From Saprospiraceae bacterium (GTDB taxonomy: Bacteria > Bacteroidota > Bacteroidia > Chitinophagales > Saprospiraceae), in assembly GCA_016716185.1 (NCBI GenBank), contig JADJWV010000002.1, forward strand, positions 906,501-970,500: a DNA stretch of 64,000 nucleotides, given 5' to 3'. Below the pieces are notes generated by a model. It searched no databases. It saw only the letters and a program-made list of their open reading frames with translations, and was not told where the DNA came from. Shown piece by piece: positions 43,793-57,100 of this stretch. Within the stretch, counting starts at the first letter, position 1, and each line of letters begins with the position of its first letter. The translations under genes were made by a program, and so were the position numbers.

Positions 43793-46700
43793 ATGAACCG
43801 ATGTAAGTACATTTTTAAAAGTTTTCTCTGCCTGATCCTTTTAACGGGACTTTCGGGTTTCAACAACCTGATCAGCCGGTCCGATTTCAACAGGGAAATG
43901 ATGCCACCTATGGCATGTAACGACCTCGTACATGTTTCTCTGGATACCAATTGTCAGGCTTCGTTGTTCCCTTCTATGGTTTTAGAAGATATGATCGGAG
44001 TCAATGCTGACTATGCAATCGTTGTGTATTACAGTAACGGGACTGCTCAAAATGACTTGAATTTTGATCATACCGACATCAATAACATGTACGATTATAA
44101 AATCTGGCATGTGGCTACAGGAAATTCCTGTTGGGGAAAAATTTTAATAGAAGATAAATATCCGCCGCAATTGTGGTGCTCCAATGATACAGTGAGATGC
44201 GGTGCCATGCTCTCTCCATATCATCTTGGTTATCCCATTCCTACCTGGATTTCGGTCATAATAGATTCAATTGACCCGCAACATTTTGTTATATATGGAT
44301 GGGACAAATGTGGTCCGGCGTATTTGTCATTTACAGATTACGTTTACAACAATACTTGCGACAGTGCTTATCTAAGGAAAATTGTAAGGGCCTGGAAAGC
44401 TGAAGATTCATACGGAAATGTAAATTATTGCAACGATACCATATGTATCATCAAACCTACGAGCTTGGATATTGTGTATCCAAATGATTTTGATGGATTT
44501 GATGAACCCACTTTAAAGTGCGATTCGATTTTTAAAAAATTGCCTGATGGGAATCCACATCCCGATTTTACCGGATGGCCTGTTCCGAAATCTTGTTCGA
44601 CTTTAAATGCAAGTTTTTCAGATCTCAAAATACCGGTTTGTGGAAATACTTATAAAATATTAAGAAGATGGGTGATCCTGGATTGGTGTTCAGGAAAGGT
44701 GATTGATCACAACCAGATTATTAAAGTCATTGATGAAGTTGCACCTGAAGTAGTCTGTCCGAAAGATTTTACCATGGGCATGAAAGTATATACCTGTGGA
44801 AGTGAAGGAAAACTTCCTGAACCACTTTCTGTGATTGATTGCAACAGCTGGACTTACGATGTATTTTCCAGACTGGAGAATCCAATACCGGGTTTGCCCG
44901 ATATCATCAGCAAACAGTATATCGAATACGATAAAAACCAGAAATGTTTCTTTTTAAGAGGAGCTCCTGAAGGGAGGATCTGGATTGATTATGTAGTAGA
45001 AGATGCCTGTGGAAATGTTACCCATTGTACTATGGAAGTTGGTGTGGTGGATGATCTCGCTCCTATCCCGATATGCGATCAAAAAACAGTTGTTAGTTTG
45101 GGTGCTGACGGTACAGCTAAAATCTTTGCGGAGACATTTGACGATGGATCGCTGGACAATTGCGGCATAAGTGGCTTTTTAGTCAGGAGAATGCAGGATA
45201 CCTGCCATTCCGGTACAGATGATTTCGGACCCTTTGTTAGCTTTTGTTGTGCCGATGTGGGTCAAATCGTGATGGTTGCATTGGAAGTGACCGATCATTA
45301 CAGAAATAAAAATACCTGCATGATTGAAGTGACTGTTCAGGATAAGGAACCACCTGTCATCATTCCTCCAACAGATATAACCGTACATTGCGATTTTCCA
45401 ATTGATTTAGACGACCTCAGTATTTTTGGACATCTCAGAACCAATGATGCCGACCGAAAGCCAATCATCATACCAGACAGTTATTATGCTCATTTAAATT
45501 ACATTGCCGGTTTAGATGGTTGGGTGTATGATAATTGCGATGTACAAGTTGAAGAGCGATTTGAAAAGAATATCCAATGCAACTCCGGATATATCCTGAG
45601 AATTTTTAAAGCAACAGATCTTCAGGGATTAATGACTGAAAGACAACAAAAAATTACGCTTATCAATACACAGCCATTTACAAAGAATGATATCGTTTGG
45701 CCAAAAAATATAGAGATACATACATGTGATAACGTCATGACCCATCCGGATCATACGGGTTATCCGTTGTATACCAATACAACCTGTGCACAGGTTGCCG
45801 CAAATTACGATGATCTGAAACTGGCTGTTTTAGACAGCACCTGTTATAAGATCCTCAGAAAATGGGTGGTGATCGATTGGTGTCAATACGATAGAGTAAC
45901 AGGAGCCGGAATTTGGGATACCACGCAAATTATAGCTGTGAAAAGTTCTGAGCCTCCTACACTGGAGTCCTGTGCACCAAAAGATTTTTGCGATCCGCTG
46001 TCTTTTTACGACAACAACACCCGCATTTGTATGGGCTCATATGCTTTGACCGGTGCCGGATATGACGACTGCACAGAAGATCAAAACCTTATCTGGATTT
46101 ATAAAATTGATGAAAATAACGATGGTAGTTTCGGACCGGATAACTATGGTCAGCAAGCAAATGGCATCTTGCCATTAGGTACCCACAAGATCAGATGGAC
46201 ATTGAGAGATCAGTGTGGCAACACCTCTGTTTGCGATCAGTTATTTACCATCAGCGATTGCAAAAAGCCAACGCCTTACTGTATTAACGGAGTTGTAACA
46301 GTAGTGATGCAAACCAATGGTGAAGTTACGGTTTGGGCGAAAGATTTTAATCTGGCGAGTTTCGACAATTGTACGCGTCCTGAACGATTGAAGTATTCTT
46401 TTAGTTCTGATACCACACATACATCAATTACGTACAATTGCGATAGTTTGGAAAGACAAAGTGTCATTACCAAAATCGTTAGAATCTATGTAACGGATGA
46501 GTATGGAAATCAGGACTACTGCGAAACCAGCATCCGGATCCAGGATAATAACAATGCTTGTCCGGGTACCAATCCAGGCTTCAGCATTTCCGGAAAAGTG
46601 AACAGAGAAAATACAGACGCCATACCGGGAACTTACATACATTTGATTAACAACACTACACAATCTGAATGGGATAAACAGACCACAGACATTCAGGGAA

Positions 46701-47800
46701 CTTACACATTTAAGGATTTAAAAATTAATGACTTTCATTTGAAAGCGAGCAAAAACGATGATTTAACCAATGGTGTCAGTACGCTGGATATAGTTTTGAT
46801 TCAAAGACATATTTTAGGAGTGAAACTTTTAAATTCGCCGTATAAAATCCTTGCGGCAGATGTCAACAATTCAAATAATCTGACAGCGAAAGATATTTCC
46901 GATATCAGGAGAGCCATACTTGGAGTGATTAACGAATGGCCCAATCAAACTCCGGTATGGAAATTTATAAACAGTTCTAAACCATTTAATCAACCGGAGC
47001 AACCCTGGGATGCCAGTTACAAATACGAGAGTGCTGATTTAACTGATGTATTGGATGATCTCAGTTTTATGGGAATAAAAACGGGCGATATCGATCAGAG
47101 TGCAGAGATCCAGTTTGGAAGTGTTCAAAGCAGAAGTTCCCAGGCAATTACTCTGAATGCAGAATTGATTCGTTTGGATGCAGAATATTCCAGATTAATT
47201 TTTACACTCCAAAATCCGGTTTCTATTGATGGATTGCAATTGGGTGTGAGACTTTCTGAAGGGGTGGAGATTGTGACCATAGAAAAAGGAGAAGTGAAAG
47301 TTTCAACTGATCTTTATCGGATTGAAGGAAATAAATTTAAGTTAAGCTGGGCTGCAGAAAACGAAGTTGAAATTCAACCTGGAGAACCAATATTTAGTGT
47401 ATTGATTAGAAATCTGCCAAAAGGTTCGGCTGGATACATCCGGAAAATTGAAGGATTTTCAAACGAGATCTACATAGATGAATCCACCCATCAACTCGAG
47501 TTGAAATGGATCCGTGATGAAATTCAAAATTCGACAGGCATGCTGGTAAATGCATTGCAGCCGAATCCATTTAGTGAAATGGCGGTATTGTCGTTTGAAA
47601 TGCCCCAAGCGGGAGAAGTTGAATTTAAGATCTTTACCCCATCCGGAAAATTGTTGCATACAAAGAGATTGGCAGCCGGGCAGGGGAGCAATGAAATTCA
47701 AATTCTTAAAGCAGAGATAACCAGCTCTGGTTTAATGTATTATACACTTTCGAGCGATTTTGGAAATGCATCCGGTAAAATGCTAATCTTAGGAAATTGA
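43793..47800 (+). CDS. Large T9SS-sorted Cys-rich HYR-like protein (1335 aa)
   Basis: Signal sequence at 1-24 (KYIFKSFLCLILLTGLSG). Modules with conserved Cys and Trp follow: an N-terminal CNDLVHVSLDTNC block with GNSCWGKILIEDK, and HYR-like Ig domains. A CDQKTVVSLGADG with FDDGSLDNC and FCCADVG module lies near residue 425. Residues of about 930-1058 are dockerin-like (LTAKDISDIRRAIL with DVNNSNN calcium loops), followed by a cohesin-like beta domain and a T9SS sorting domain (from about 1255, ending MLILGN). Likely a surface or extracellular adhesion protein. It is the first of three adjacent paralogues. No enzyme motif seen. Confidence 0.85.
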   Translation: MNRCKYIFKSFLCLILLTGLSGFNNLISRSDFNREMMPPMACNDLVHVSLDTNCQASLFPSMVLEDMIGVNADYAIVVYYSNGTAQNDLNFDHTDINNMYDYKIWHVATGNSCWGKILIEDKYPPQLWCSNDTVRCGAMLSPYHLGYPIPTWISVIIDSIDPQHFVIYGWDKCGPAYLSFTDYVYNNTCDSAYLRKIVRAWKAEDSYGNVNYCNDTICIIKPTSLDIVYPNDFDGFDEPTLKCDSIFKKLPDGNPHPDFTGWPVPKSCSTLNASFSDLKIPVCGNTYKILRRWVILDWCSGKVIDHNQIIKVIDEVAPEVVCPKDFTMGMKVYTCGSEGKLPEPLSVIDCNSWTYDVFSRLENPIPGLPDIISKQYIEYDKNQKCFFLRGAPEGRIWIDYVVEDACGNVTHCTMEVGVVDDLAPIPICDQKTVVSLGADGTAKIFAETFDDGSLDNCGISGFLVRRMQDTCHSGTDDFGPFVSFCCADVGQIVMVALEVTDHYRNKNTCMIEVTVQDKEPPVIIPPTDITVHCDFPIDLDDLSIFGHLRTNDADRKPIIIPDSYYAHLNYIAGLDGWVYDNCDVQVEERFEKNIQCNSGYILRIFKATDLQGLMTERQQKITLINTQPFTKNDIVWPKNIEIHTCDNVMTHPDHTGYPLYTNTTCAQVAANYDDLKLAVLDSTCYKILRKWVVIDWCQYDRVTGAGIWDTTQIIAVKSSEPPTLESCAPKDFCDPLSFYDNNTRICMGSYALTGAGYDDCTEDQNLIWIYKIDENNDGSFGPDNYGQQANGILPLGTHKIRWTLRDQCGNTSVCDQLFTISDCKKPTPYCINGVVTVVMQTNGEVTVWAKDFNLASFDNCTRPERLKYSFSSDTTHTSITYNCDSLERQSVITKIVRIYVTDEYGNQDYCETSIRIQDNNNACPGTNPGFSISGKVNRENTDAIPGTYIHLINNTTQSEWDKQTTDIQGTYTFKDLKINDFHLKASKNDDLTNGVSTLDIVLIQRHILGVKLLNSPYKILAADVNNSNNLTAKDISDIRRAILGVINEWPNQTPVWKFINSSKPFNQPEQPWDASYKYESADLTDVLDDLSFMGIKTGDIDQSAEIQFGSVQSRSSQAITLNAELIRLDAEYSRLIFTLQNPVSIDGLQLGVRLSEGVEIVTIEKGEVKVSTDLYRIEGNKFKLSWAAENEVEIQPGEPIFSVLIRNLPKGSAGYIRKIEGFSNEIYIDESTHQLELKWIRDEIQNSTGMLVNALQPNPFSEMAVLSFEMPQAGEVEFKIFTPSGKLLHTKRLAAGQGSNEIQILKAEITSSGLMYYTLSSDFGNASGKMLILGN

Positions 47801-47820
47801 TCGTAATCTTATAAAATTCC

Positions 47821-47850
47821 AAGCCGGCTCAGGGCCGGCTTTTTTTTTTG
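47821..47850 (+). terminator. Strong intrinsic terminator
   Basis: AAGCCGGC (47821-47828) pairs with GCCGGCTT (47834-47841) around a 5-base loop and is followed by about ten T residues. It begins 20 bases after the stop of the first giant gene. Confidence 0.9.
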
Positions 47851-47962
47851 GCTAAACCCAGGAAAATCAGCTAAAACTGATCCGGAATCCCATGGATTAG
47901 CTTTTCAAAAAAAACAAATATATTTTTTTTTAATATTTTTATACTTATTTGATAACAAGTTA

Positions 47963-47970
47963 TATATTTG
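47963..47970 (+). promoter_or_regulatory. -7 promoter box of the giant gene
   Basis: TATATTTG matches TAnnTTTG exactly and lies 141 bases upstream of the ATG at 48112. A TTTG at 47948-47951 is too close to act as the -33 element, so the pairing is incomplete. Confidence 0.45.
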
Positions 47971-47974
47971 CAAC

Positions 47975-48067
47975 GTAGATATATAATTTTTATCTACCCC
48001 ATAAACTTAGATCTCTTTAGGAATCAACGAGTTAGCGCTCGTTTGGGTTCAGATAATCTTATCTGAA
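47975..48067 (+). promoter_or_regulatory. Structured 5' leader of the giant gene
   Basis: Three short hairpins lie in the leader: GTAGATA (47975-47981) with TATCTAC (47991-47997); CGAG (48028-48031) with CTCG (48038-48041); and TTCAGATAA (48048-48056) with TTATCTGAA (48059-48067). They fall between the promoter box and the ATG. Role in stability or control is inferred; no known riboswitch is recognised. Confidence 0.45.
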
Positions 48068-48111
48068 AACATTCGGGAAATATTATCAAGCTTAACTTAT
48101 TGTTTCTTGAA

Positions 48112-51100
48112 ATGAGAAAACTTAGACTTACACACACTTTGGAATTTTCTTTAGTAAGCAAATTCCACCCCGGTTTTTTAAATTTTATTTTCATCTTCAT
48201 TTGTCTGGCATGGCTGATTCCTGTACAGGACGTTTCTGGGCAATGTATATTAATTGATCATCAAATTTCCGGAAAGGTTTTTGTCGATCTAAACCAGAAC
48301 GGATTGAAAGATCCGGGGGAGTCTGGTGTATCCGGAGCTATCCTGAAATCTTTCAGCAACAACAATCAGTTGTTAGCCAGCACACAATCGGATGCAAATG
48401 GGCAATTTAATTTAACCCAGCTTTCCAATGGCGCGAATTTCAGAATTGAAATGTTGACGCCTTCCGGTTATTATTACTCGAAAATGGGAAGTCAGGGTTC
48501 ACAGGATGTTCGTTTCATCCAGTCACCTGCCTGTGATGTAAATTTTGGTGTGTTTCCGGTGAATCCGGATTGTGCGCCCTCACTTGCACAGTTATACACA
48601 ACGTGTTTTGTACGTTCGGATGGGGATCCGGCATCACCAACTTTGGTGGGAATGCCTTTTCAGTTTAATCTCAATTCTAGTCCATACAAACTGGCTATGC
48701 AAAATCAAACAGGTTCCGTTTGGGGCCTGGCGTGGAGTAAAGCACAGCAGAAACTATATTCCTCAGCTTTCATCAAGTATGGCGCTGCTTTAGGTTCCGG
48801 AGGAACCGGAGGTATTTATGTTACAGATCCATCGAATGGACAAACCCAATTGTTTCTAAATCTCAATAATCAGAATGTCAATTGCGGAACAGTTAGTCAT
48901 GACAATCCTTTGAGTTGTCTATATTCAGACGCTGTTGGCAAAGCTGGACTTGGAGATATGGATATTTCCGATGACGACCGCTTGCTGTTTGTTGCCAATC
49001 TGTACAACAATTCATTGGTTATAATTCCGGTTGAAAGCCCGACAGCCGAACACATCATGGAAATTAAAGTTCCTGACCCGGGTTGTTCAAATGGCAATTA
49101 TGTAATAGGTGCAGTGGAATACCACAAAGGCAGGATTTACATCGGTGTAACCTGTACTGCAGAAACAAGTAATGATAAAAATGATTTTGCTTTTCACATT
49201 TATGAATTTAATCTGATCAGTAAATCTTTTAATATCCTCTTTTCCACAACGTTTGCAAGGGAATTCTGGCTTTCAAATCCTGGTAGTCAAAGACCAGTTT
49301 CTCAATGGCTCACCAACCTAACAGTCGTTAATGACGATTATATGATCATGGGTATAGCAGATCGCACCGGACATACGTATTGCGACCCGATTTATCCATT
49401 GACTGGTGAGTATGGAGATATCCTTATGTTATGGAAAAACGGAAACACCTGGCAACTTGAACACAAGGGAGTCGCCGGATCCAGAACCGGCAATGGCATC
49501 AATCATTATGAAGGGCCTGGAGGCGGAGAATTTTTTGGCGATGACTATTGGATTGTTGGTCCCGGACTTCACCCGGAAGTATCTTTTGGAAGCGTTCTCG
49601 TATTGCCGGGAACCGAAGAAGTGGTTTCGGCATGCTATGACCCCGTATATGAATCATTCTCTGGTGGTTTTCATAAATATTCAACACTCAACGGAAAGAA
49701 ATCTGCAGCCATTCAGCTTTACAACAAACAAAGCTCGGCTTATGGCAAATCAGCAGGGCTTGGTGATCTCGCTATAGGATGTCCAAGAATGCCTATTGAA
49801 ATTGGCAATTACGTTTGGATGGATGAAAACGAAAATGGAATTCAGGATCCCGGAGAAAAACCTGTAAAAGGATTGGAATTGATTCTCGTCGACAAAAATT
49901 GTGAAATCGTTGGGACGACCACTACAGACAATTACGGATATTATGTATTCAATTCCGGAAATGTGGATACCAATCAGGATGGAATTGCGGATGGATTGAA
50001 ATCCTTTGAAGACTATTATCTCGTGATCAGCGATTCCAGATTTTTAGTAAATGCATCGCATTTAATTATCGGATCAGATACGGTAAAATTATCGGAGAAT
50101 AAAAGCGATTACAATCTGACTCTCGTCAACAGCGATGCAAATCTTTGGGCGGGTTCAATTTGTCATGTTTACGATAAGTTACCTTATATATATATCCATA
50201 CGGGAGGTTCAGGGCAGAATGATTATTCATTTGATATTGGATTCGTACCGGAAAAATCCACGATTCCACCTCCGCCTGATGAAAAAATATACGATCTGGC
50301 TTTGATCAAAAAGGTAAGCGGGTCTAAAACGGTTAAAAATGGGGAACTGGTGACATTTCAGCTGATTGTAACCAATCAGGGAAATCAAAAAGTTGCCCAA
50401 TTTGAACTAACGGATTACATCGAATCGTATTTTAGTTTTGAACCGGCATTGAACCCCGGATGGAATTATTCCAATAGTAAGGCGAAATATTTGGTCACCA
50501 GCAACATAGATCCCCAAAAAGAATTTGCTGCAGAAATCACGCTGAGAATTCAGTCTGCTTTAAATCCACAGGAAGTAATCAATGCGGCTGAAATTTCGGG
50601 AATGTGGGATGTGAATGGAGCCGTATTGGCAGATGAAGATTCAACGCCAGATGATATTCAGGGAAATGATAAGGGAGGAATCCCGAATTCTATAACGGAT
50701 AATATTATTAATAACAACACGATTGACGAAGACGATCACGATGCTGAAAGTTTGCCGGTTGCCGATCTTGCATTGAGAAATGTGGCATTGGTTTCAGAAC
50801 CGGTGAAGAAGGGAGAAGTTGTTACCTTCAGAATGGAAATTTTCAATCAGGGAAATATAACAGCGGGTTCAATAGATGTGGTAAATTACATCAGTTCTGC
50901 ATATCAGTTTGATCCTTTATTAAACCCCGGTTGGAATTTAATAGGCGGAAAAGCATACCGCACCCTGAATGTAAATCTCTTGTCCGGTCAATCAACATCA
51001 GTCGATATCCATTTGAAATTGGTTCAGTCTGATTTTAGTCAATTGATAAACCGCGCTGAAATACAGGGAGCAAGAGATCCGGGAGGAGTAGCCCTTATTG

Positions 51101-54100
51101 ATTACGACAGTACACCCGATAATGATCCCTTAAATGATACCGGCGGAGTATTGGATACTGAAACCGACGATATGATTACTGATGCGGGCACTCTGGATGA
51201 AGACGATGCAGATCCGGCAGTGGTCAGTGTACACGATTTGGCGCTGATACTCACGACTTCACAAACTACTCCGATCAAAAAGAATCAGGATGTAACCTTC
51301 CAGATTACGGTATGTAATCAGGGAAGTGTAACTGTTAGTGAGCACAGTGTTGTATTTTATGCACCCCTGGGAATTTCTATAAGCCCTGCCGACAACAACA
51401 GTTGGTTTTTAATGGGCGGTTTACTCAGAAGAAACATCAATTCACTGATTGCTCCGGGTGAATGCATGACTCATGATCTGGTCATGAAAGTTAAGTCAGA
51501 TGCATCGCCTGACGAATTGCTGGCTATAGCAGAGATTACCGGCGCGTTGGATTTGTTTGGAAATGATCTGTCTTCAAGAGATTGGGATAGCGCATCTGAT
51601 ATGAATCCTTCTAATGATGCAGGGGGTGTTGTTGGAACATTAACCGATAATATTTTTAACGGCGACGGAATTGGTGATGAAGACGATGCAGATCCGGCTC
51701 AATTGTTATTGATGGATCTTGCATTGATTAAATTGTATGACAATGGAACCTCACTGCGTTATAAGGGCTCAGCACAGTTTTCAATCATCATTTATAATCA
51801 GGGCAATGTTCCGGTGTCGCAGATTGAAATTACAGATCATATTCCGGAAGGGTTTGCTTTAAGTCAATTCTCTAAAAATCAGGGTTGGACTGTATCTGGT
51901 GATGCTGCAATCTATCTTCTAAAACAAAACTTGTTACCGCATAGCAACACGACTATATCCGTTCAATTGGATCATGTATCGGATTTTGATGCAAATAATC
52001 TTTTTAATATTGCCGAAATCTCCGCTGTATGGAATCAACTGGCTGAAAATATTTCCCCTTATGACTTTGACAGCACACCTGATAAAGATGAAACAAACGA
52101 TCCCGGAGGTGTGCCAAACAGTTCTACAGATAACGTCACAGATATGGACGAACTTGTAGATGAAGACGATGCTGATCCTGCTGGAATACCTGTTTTTGAT
52201 CTGGCATTGACTAAGAAACTCATCGAGTCTAAAATTGCTTACAGGAAAGGCGACACCATTGAATACGTCATCGAAGTAATCAATCAGGGTAATGTAATTG
52301 CCACACATATAGAAATTATCGATTACGTAGATCCGGACTATGTTCCTGTTGATGATCTGAATCCGGGTTGGTCTCCGTTGTTTGATGGTAAAATGAGTTA
52401 TCATTTCGATGTAACCTTGTTGCCTGGAGAATCTGTAAGCAAAAGTTTGTTTTTAAGCTTTGCAAATTTGAATAAAGGCGAGTTGATTCCAAATTATGCA
52501 GAAATTACGAGTGCCTTTGATAATGTTGGGAATCAGGGAGAAGATTATGATTCAACTCCGGATGGAATTTCTGATAACGATAAAGGAGGAGTTCCGGGTT
52601 CGGCTGAAGACAATATGATTTCCGATCATGGAGAAATGGATGAAGATGATCACGATGGTGCAGACTCCAATCCGGTTAATTTTGATTTGGCTTTAATTAA
52701 AGATTCGGATCAACTGATCGTATCCAGGAATCAAATAGTGGACTTCAATATCAGGATCTACAATCAGGGATTGATGGCTGCGAAGGAAATTGAGATCGTA
52801 GATTACATTCCGGAAGGACTGTTGCTCGAAGATCCGGGATGGAGAATAGGTTCTTCTGCAAGTGGAATTACTAAAGCCTATTACCTGTTGACAGAGCACA
52901 ACGGCGGTTTGCCTGCCGGTGGTTTGCAATCTGGCGATAGCGTATTTGTAAAAATTAAATTGCGGGTAGATCCCGCTCAATCTGCCGGTATTCTTGTTAA
53001 CCGTGCCGAAATTAACAGGGCTGTGAATTCAGGTAAGATCATTGATGATGATTCAAATCCGGACGATGATCCACATAATGATCCGGGTGGTTTGGTTTTC
53101 AACGATTCGGATGGAAGTTCAGCAAATCCGGATCCATTGTCCTCTCCGGATGACGAGGATGATGCAGATCCGGCAGGAATCATCATTGTGGATATTGAAA
53201 GAACTGTCGCATGTTTTTGTCTTGACAATGCTTACAATGGTAATGATGGACAATTCTACGACGAGCTTACCTTCAGATCGGTGTCCGGAGACACCTGGTT
53301 TATTTATGAAGTAGATGGATTCTATCATGAATTAAGTATGGATCCACCCAATATACCATTGCCCTTTATTACGGGTCCTCTGGGTTATGTCCTGGATGAA
53401 AATAACCTGGGCGACGGAACAAGTATTTACACGATTCGGGGAGTGCATGTAGAAGGAATTGGCTATTCGTTTATTTTATCAAACCAATACGGCGTAAAAC
53501 TGAATACAGGGATTCATAAATGCAATTATGACGAATTGAAATTGTTGAAATCCCAAAATAATGTATGTTCAGGCCAAACTGTAAGATACGAAGTTGAAGA
53601 TCTGCCGAATGCATCCTATGAATGGACACTGTTAAGTGGAGGTACCATCGTCTCCAATCCTTTTGATAATGTAGTCGATGTAGAGTGGACTGGTGTTATA
53701 GGTTCGACGCATACACTCAAAGTCGATGTTACGTTAAATAATTCCTGTTATAGTCCATTGCTGATACCTGTAACCATTGGCGCTACAGCCGGACCGGTGA
53801 GTTGTATTGGTTCTGTGCAAGTATCACTGTCTGTAAATTGCGAAGTGCAGGTTCAGTCGCAAATGTTGTTGCTGGGAGGTCCCTACGATTATAATTCCTA
53901 TGCGGTCATGATTTTCAATAAAGATGGAAGTCTGGTGCCAAATAATATCTTAAATCACAATCATCTTGGAAAAACGCTGATTGCCAAAGTCATTAATGTT
54001 TGCAATGGCAATTCGTGCTGGTCAAATATACTTGTTGAGGATAAGATTAAACCAAACATTACCTGCATCAATGACACCATTGATTGTACTTTGATGAAGT

Positions 54101-57100
54101 CGTATTTAAAGCCCTTCATTGTAGATAATTGCGATACAGATCCACAAAGGATCCTGGTCGATGAGATCATTGAAAATACTCCCTGCAACGATTTATATTC
54201 CAAGATTGTTACGAGGACTTATCGCGCTAAAGATGCATCGGGAAATTATTCTGCAGATTGCAAGATGAATATTTTTCTGAAGAGGATCCAGCTTGATTCT
54301 ATTTTGTTTCCCGATTCGTTGATCGTTCCAAAGGGAAATGCATTGTTGTGCGGACAATTTGCAGCGGATGCCCATGGCCGTCCTTTGCCTTCAGTCACAG
54401 GTATTCCAACATATAGAGGTTTGCCTGCATGGCCCAACGAAGATGGCAAGTATTGCGATTATATTGTTAATTACGAAGATCTTGAATTGCACAACGGAAA
54501 TGGCTGTACCAGAAAATTCAGAAGGAATTGGAAATTCACACTTTGGTATTGTAATTCTTTTGAACAACGCTCGTATGTTCAGTTAATTGAGATCATCGAC
54601 GATCAGCCTCCTGTTTTGGAGTGTCCTTATAACATCACTGCAACAACAGATGCCTACAAATGCGAAGCCAGAGTCTGGATTCCCATGCCTAAAGCTTTTG
54701 ACAGCTGTGGTTCTGTATTGAGAGTTGATCTCGATTTTCCCGGTGTTTTGATCAAGGATTTTACTGCACAATACGTGACTTTACCTAAGGGTTTCCATAA
54801 ATTGACATTTTATGCTTATGATTTGTGTTATAACGTTGATGCCTGTACATTTTTTGTCGATGTTGTAGACAATACGCCTCCTGTTGCAGTTTGTGACCGG
54901 GAAACTGTAGTAACCCTCGATCGTTTTGGTGAAGTCTGGGTGCCTGCAGAAGTTTTTGACGATGGCTCTTATGATGATTGTCACATCAAAGATTTCCAGG
55001 TGCGAAGAATGAATATGCAGTTGGACTGCAGTCCGGGAGATACACTCTACAGAGATTCCATTCATTTCTGTTGTCAAGACCTCGGACAGGAAGTCATGGT
55101 TATGTTTAAAGTGACGGATCACGATGGTAATGAAAATACCTGCATGGTCCGTGTAGAAGTTCAGGATAAGACCATACCTCATATTTATTGTCCGCACGAT
55201 GTGACCATATCCTGTCACGATCATTTTGACTTGAATGACTTAAGTCAATTCGGATCTCCAAGAGTTTCCGACAATTGTAATACCACTTTTGATGAACAAG
55301 TATTTCCAAACATTGATCAGTGTCGCGAAGGTTATATCGACCGGGTATTTACTGCGGGCAATGGCGTGGGTATTGATGTGTGCACACAAAGGATTTGGAT
55401 CATCAATCCGGATCCATTTAGAGAATCGGACATTACCTGGCCAAAGGATTACGAAACATCAGGATGCGCAACCGATGGTCTGTTGCCTGAAACTTTGCCA
55501 TCCGAATATGGATATCCTGAGATAAAGGAAGATATTTGTGATTTAGTGGGGATATCTTTTCAGGATCATACTTTCAGGTTTATTAATGGAAGCGATGCCT
55601 GCTATAAGATTATTAGAAAATGGAAAGTGGTCAATTGGTGCAGATTGTACGATCCCACAGGCAAAGAACTAATTTATACACACGAACAAATTCTAAAAAT
55701 CCATAATTTTGAAGAGCCTACGATAACCAGTGGCTGTAAGGATACTTTATTTGCAATTATTGATACCAGTTGTGCGGGTGGGCAAGCCTATTTGGTCGCA
55801 ACAGCAGAGGACGATTGTACTCCCGATCAGGAGTTGGTGTGGGAGTATCACATCGATTTGAATAAGGATGGCATCGAAGACTACAGTGATTTAGGAGTCG
55901 GACCTACTATAACGGCAAGTGGTTTTTATCCTTTGGGAAAACATTCCATTAAATACGTATTTGAAGATCGATGTGGAAATAAATCGGTTTGTACAGTCAA
56001 CTTTGAAATACTGAATTGCAAGCCACCAACAGCTTATTGCAAAGTGGGATTGTCTACTTCATTAGTACCCATGGATGTGAATGGAAACGGAAGTGTCGAT
56101 GATGAATTTGTGGTGATATGGGCTAAAGATTTTGACCACGGCAGTTATCATCCATGTGGTTATCCGCTAACGTATTCATTTGGCACAGATACAACCGTAA
56201 AATCAGTTAAATACGATTGCGACTCCCTGGGTCGCCGGACGGTTACTTTATGTGTAACAGCCAGTAATGGAAAACAGGACTGTTGCAATACGTTCATCGA
56301 CGTTCAGGATAACAATAATGTTAGTTTTTGCGGGTGTGTAAGATTTCCGCCCAATGTAACGATTACTGATTGCAGCCAAGATACTGATCCTGTAGTTATT
56401 GACTCCAGGCCAAGTATTGGAGATTGTACCGGTTGTGTACATACCGGTACCAGCTATAAGGATAGTTTTGGATTGCAAGTGCCTAACACTTGTTTGGTGG
56501 TATACAGAACCTGGAAGGTGACTTTCGATTGTCCCAACGAACCCGGAAGAACTTTTGATCGTACCCAGGAAATTATCGTAACCACTGATCTGAAAGAGAC
56601 CGACATCGTTTGGCCTTTAGACTCTGTTATTGTAGATAATTGCCGGGGCTCAATCGATACAGTGGATGTTGGAGAAGTTCCTCGTTTCTGTGTGCATAAT
56701 GGCAATGTGATGGTTATGTATACAGATCGTGAAATTCGCAGAGAAATTGACTGTATTTTCTACGAGCGCATATGGCGGGTATTCAGCAAATGTGTTCCTT
56801 CCCAGAGTTATTCTTTCAGACAAGTATTGAAAGTCATTGAAGGTGCGGGTATCAGATATATTTTGCCACCCGATATTACAGTGAATGATTGTCGCGCTTC
56901 TTTTGATCCCGGAAATTTAAATGGAGTGCCGAAGACGAATTGTCCCTGCGATCAATTTATGCATACATTTAGGGACTCAATTGTACAGAATGAACCGAAC
57001 ACTTGTTATGTAATATACAGAAAATGGACATCGGTATTTAATTGTCCGCCGGATGTGAGTGGAACATTTAACGGAACACAGAAAATTACGGTAAGGGTCA

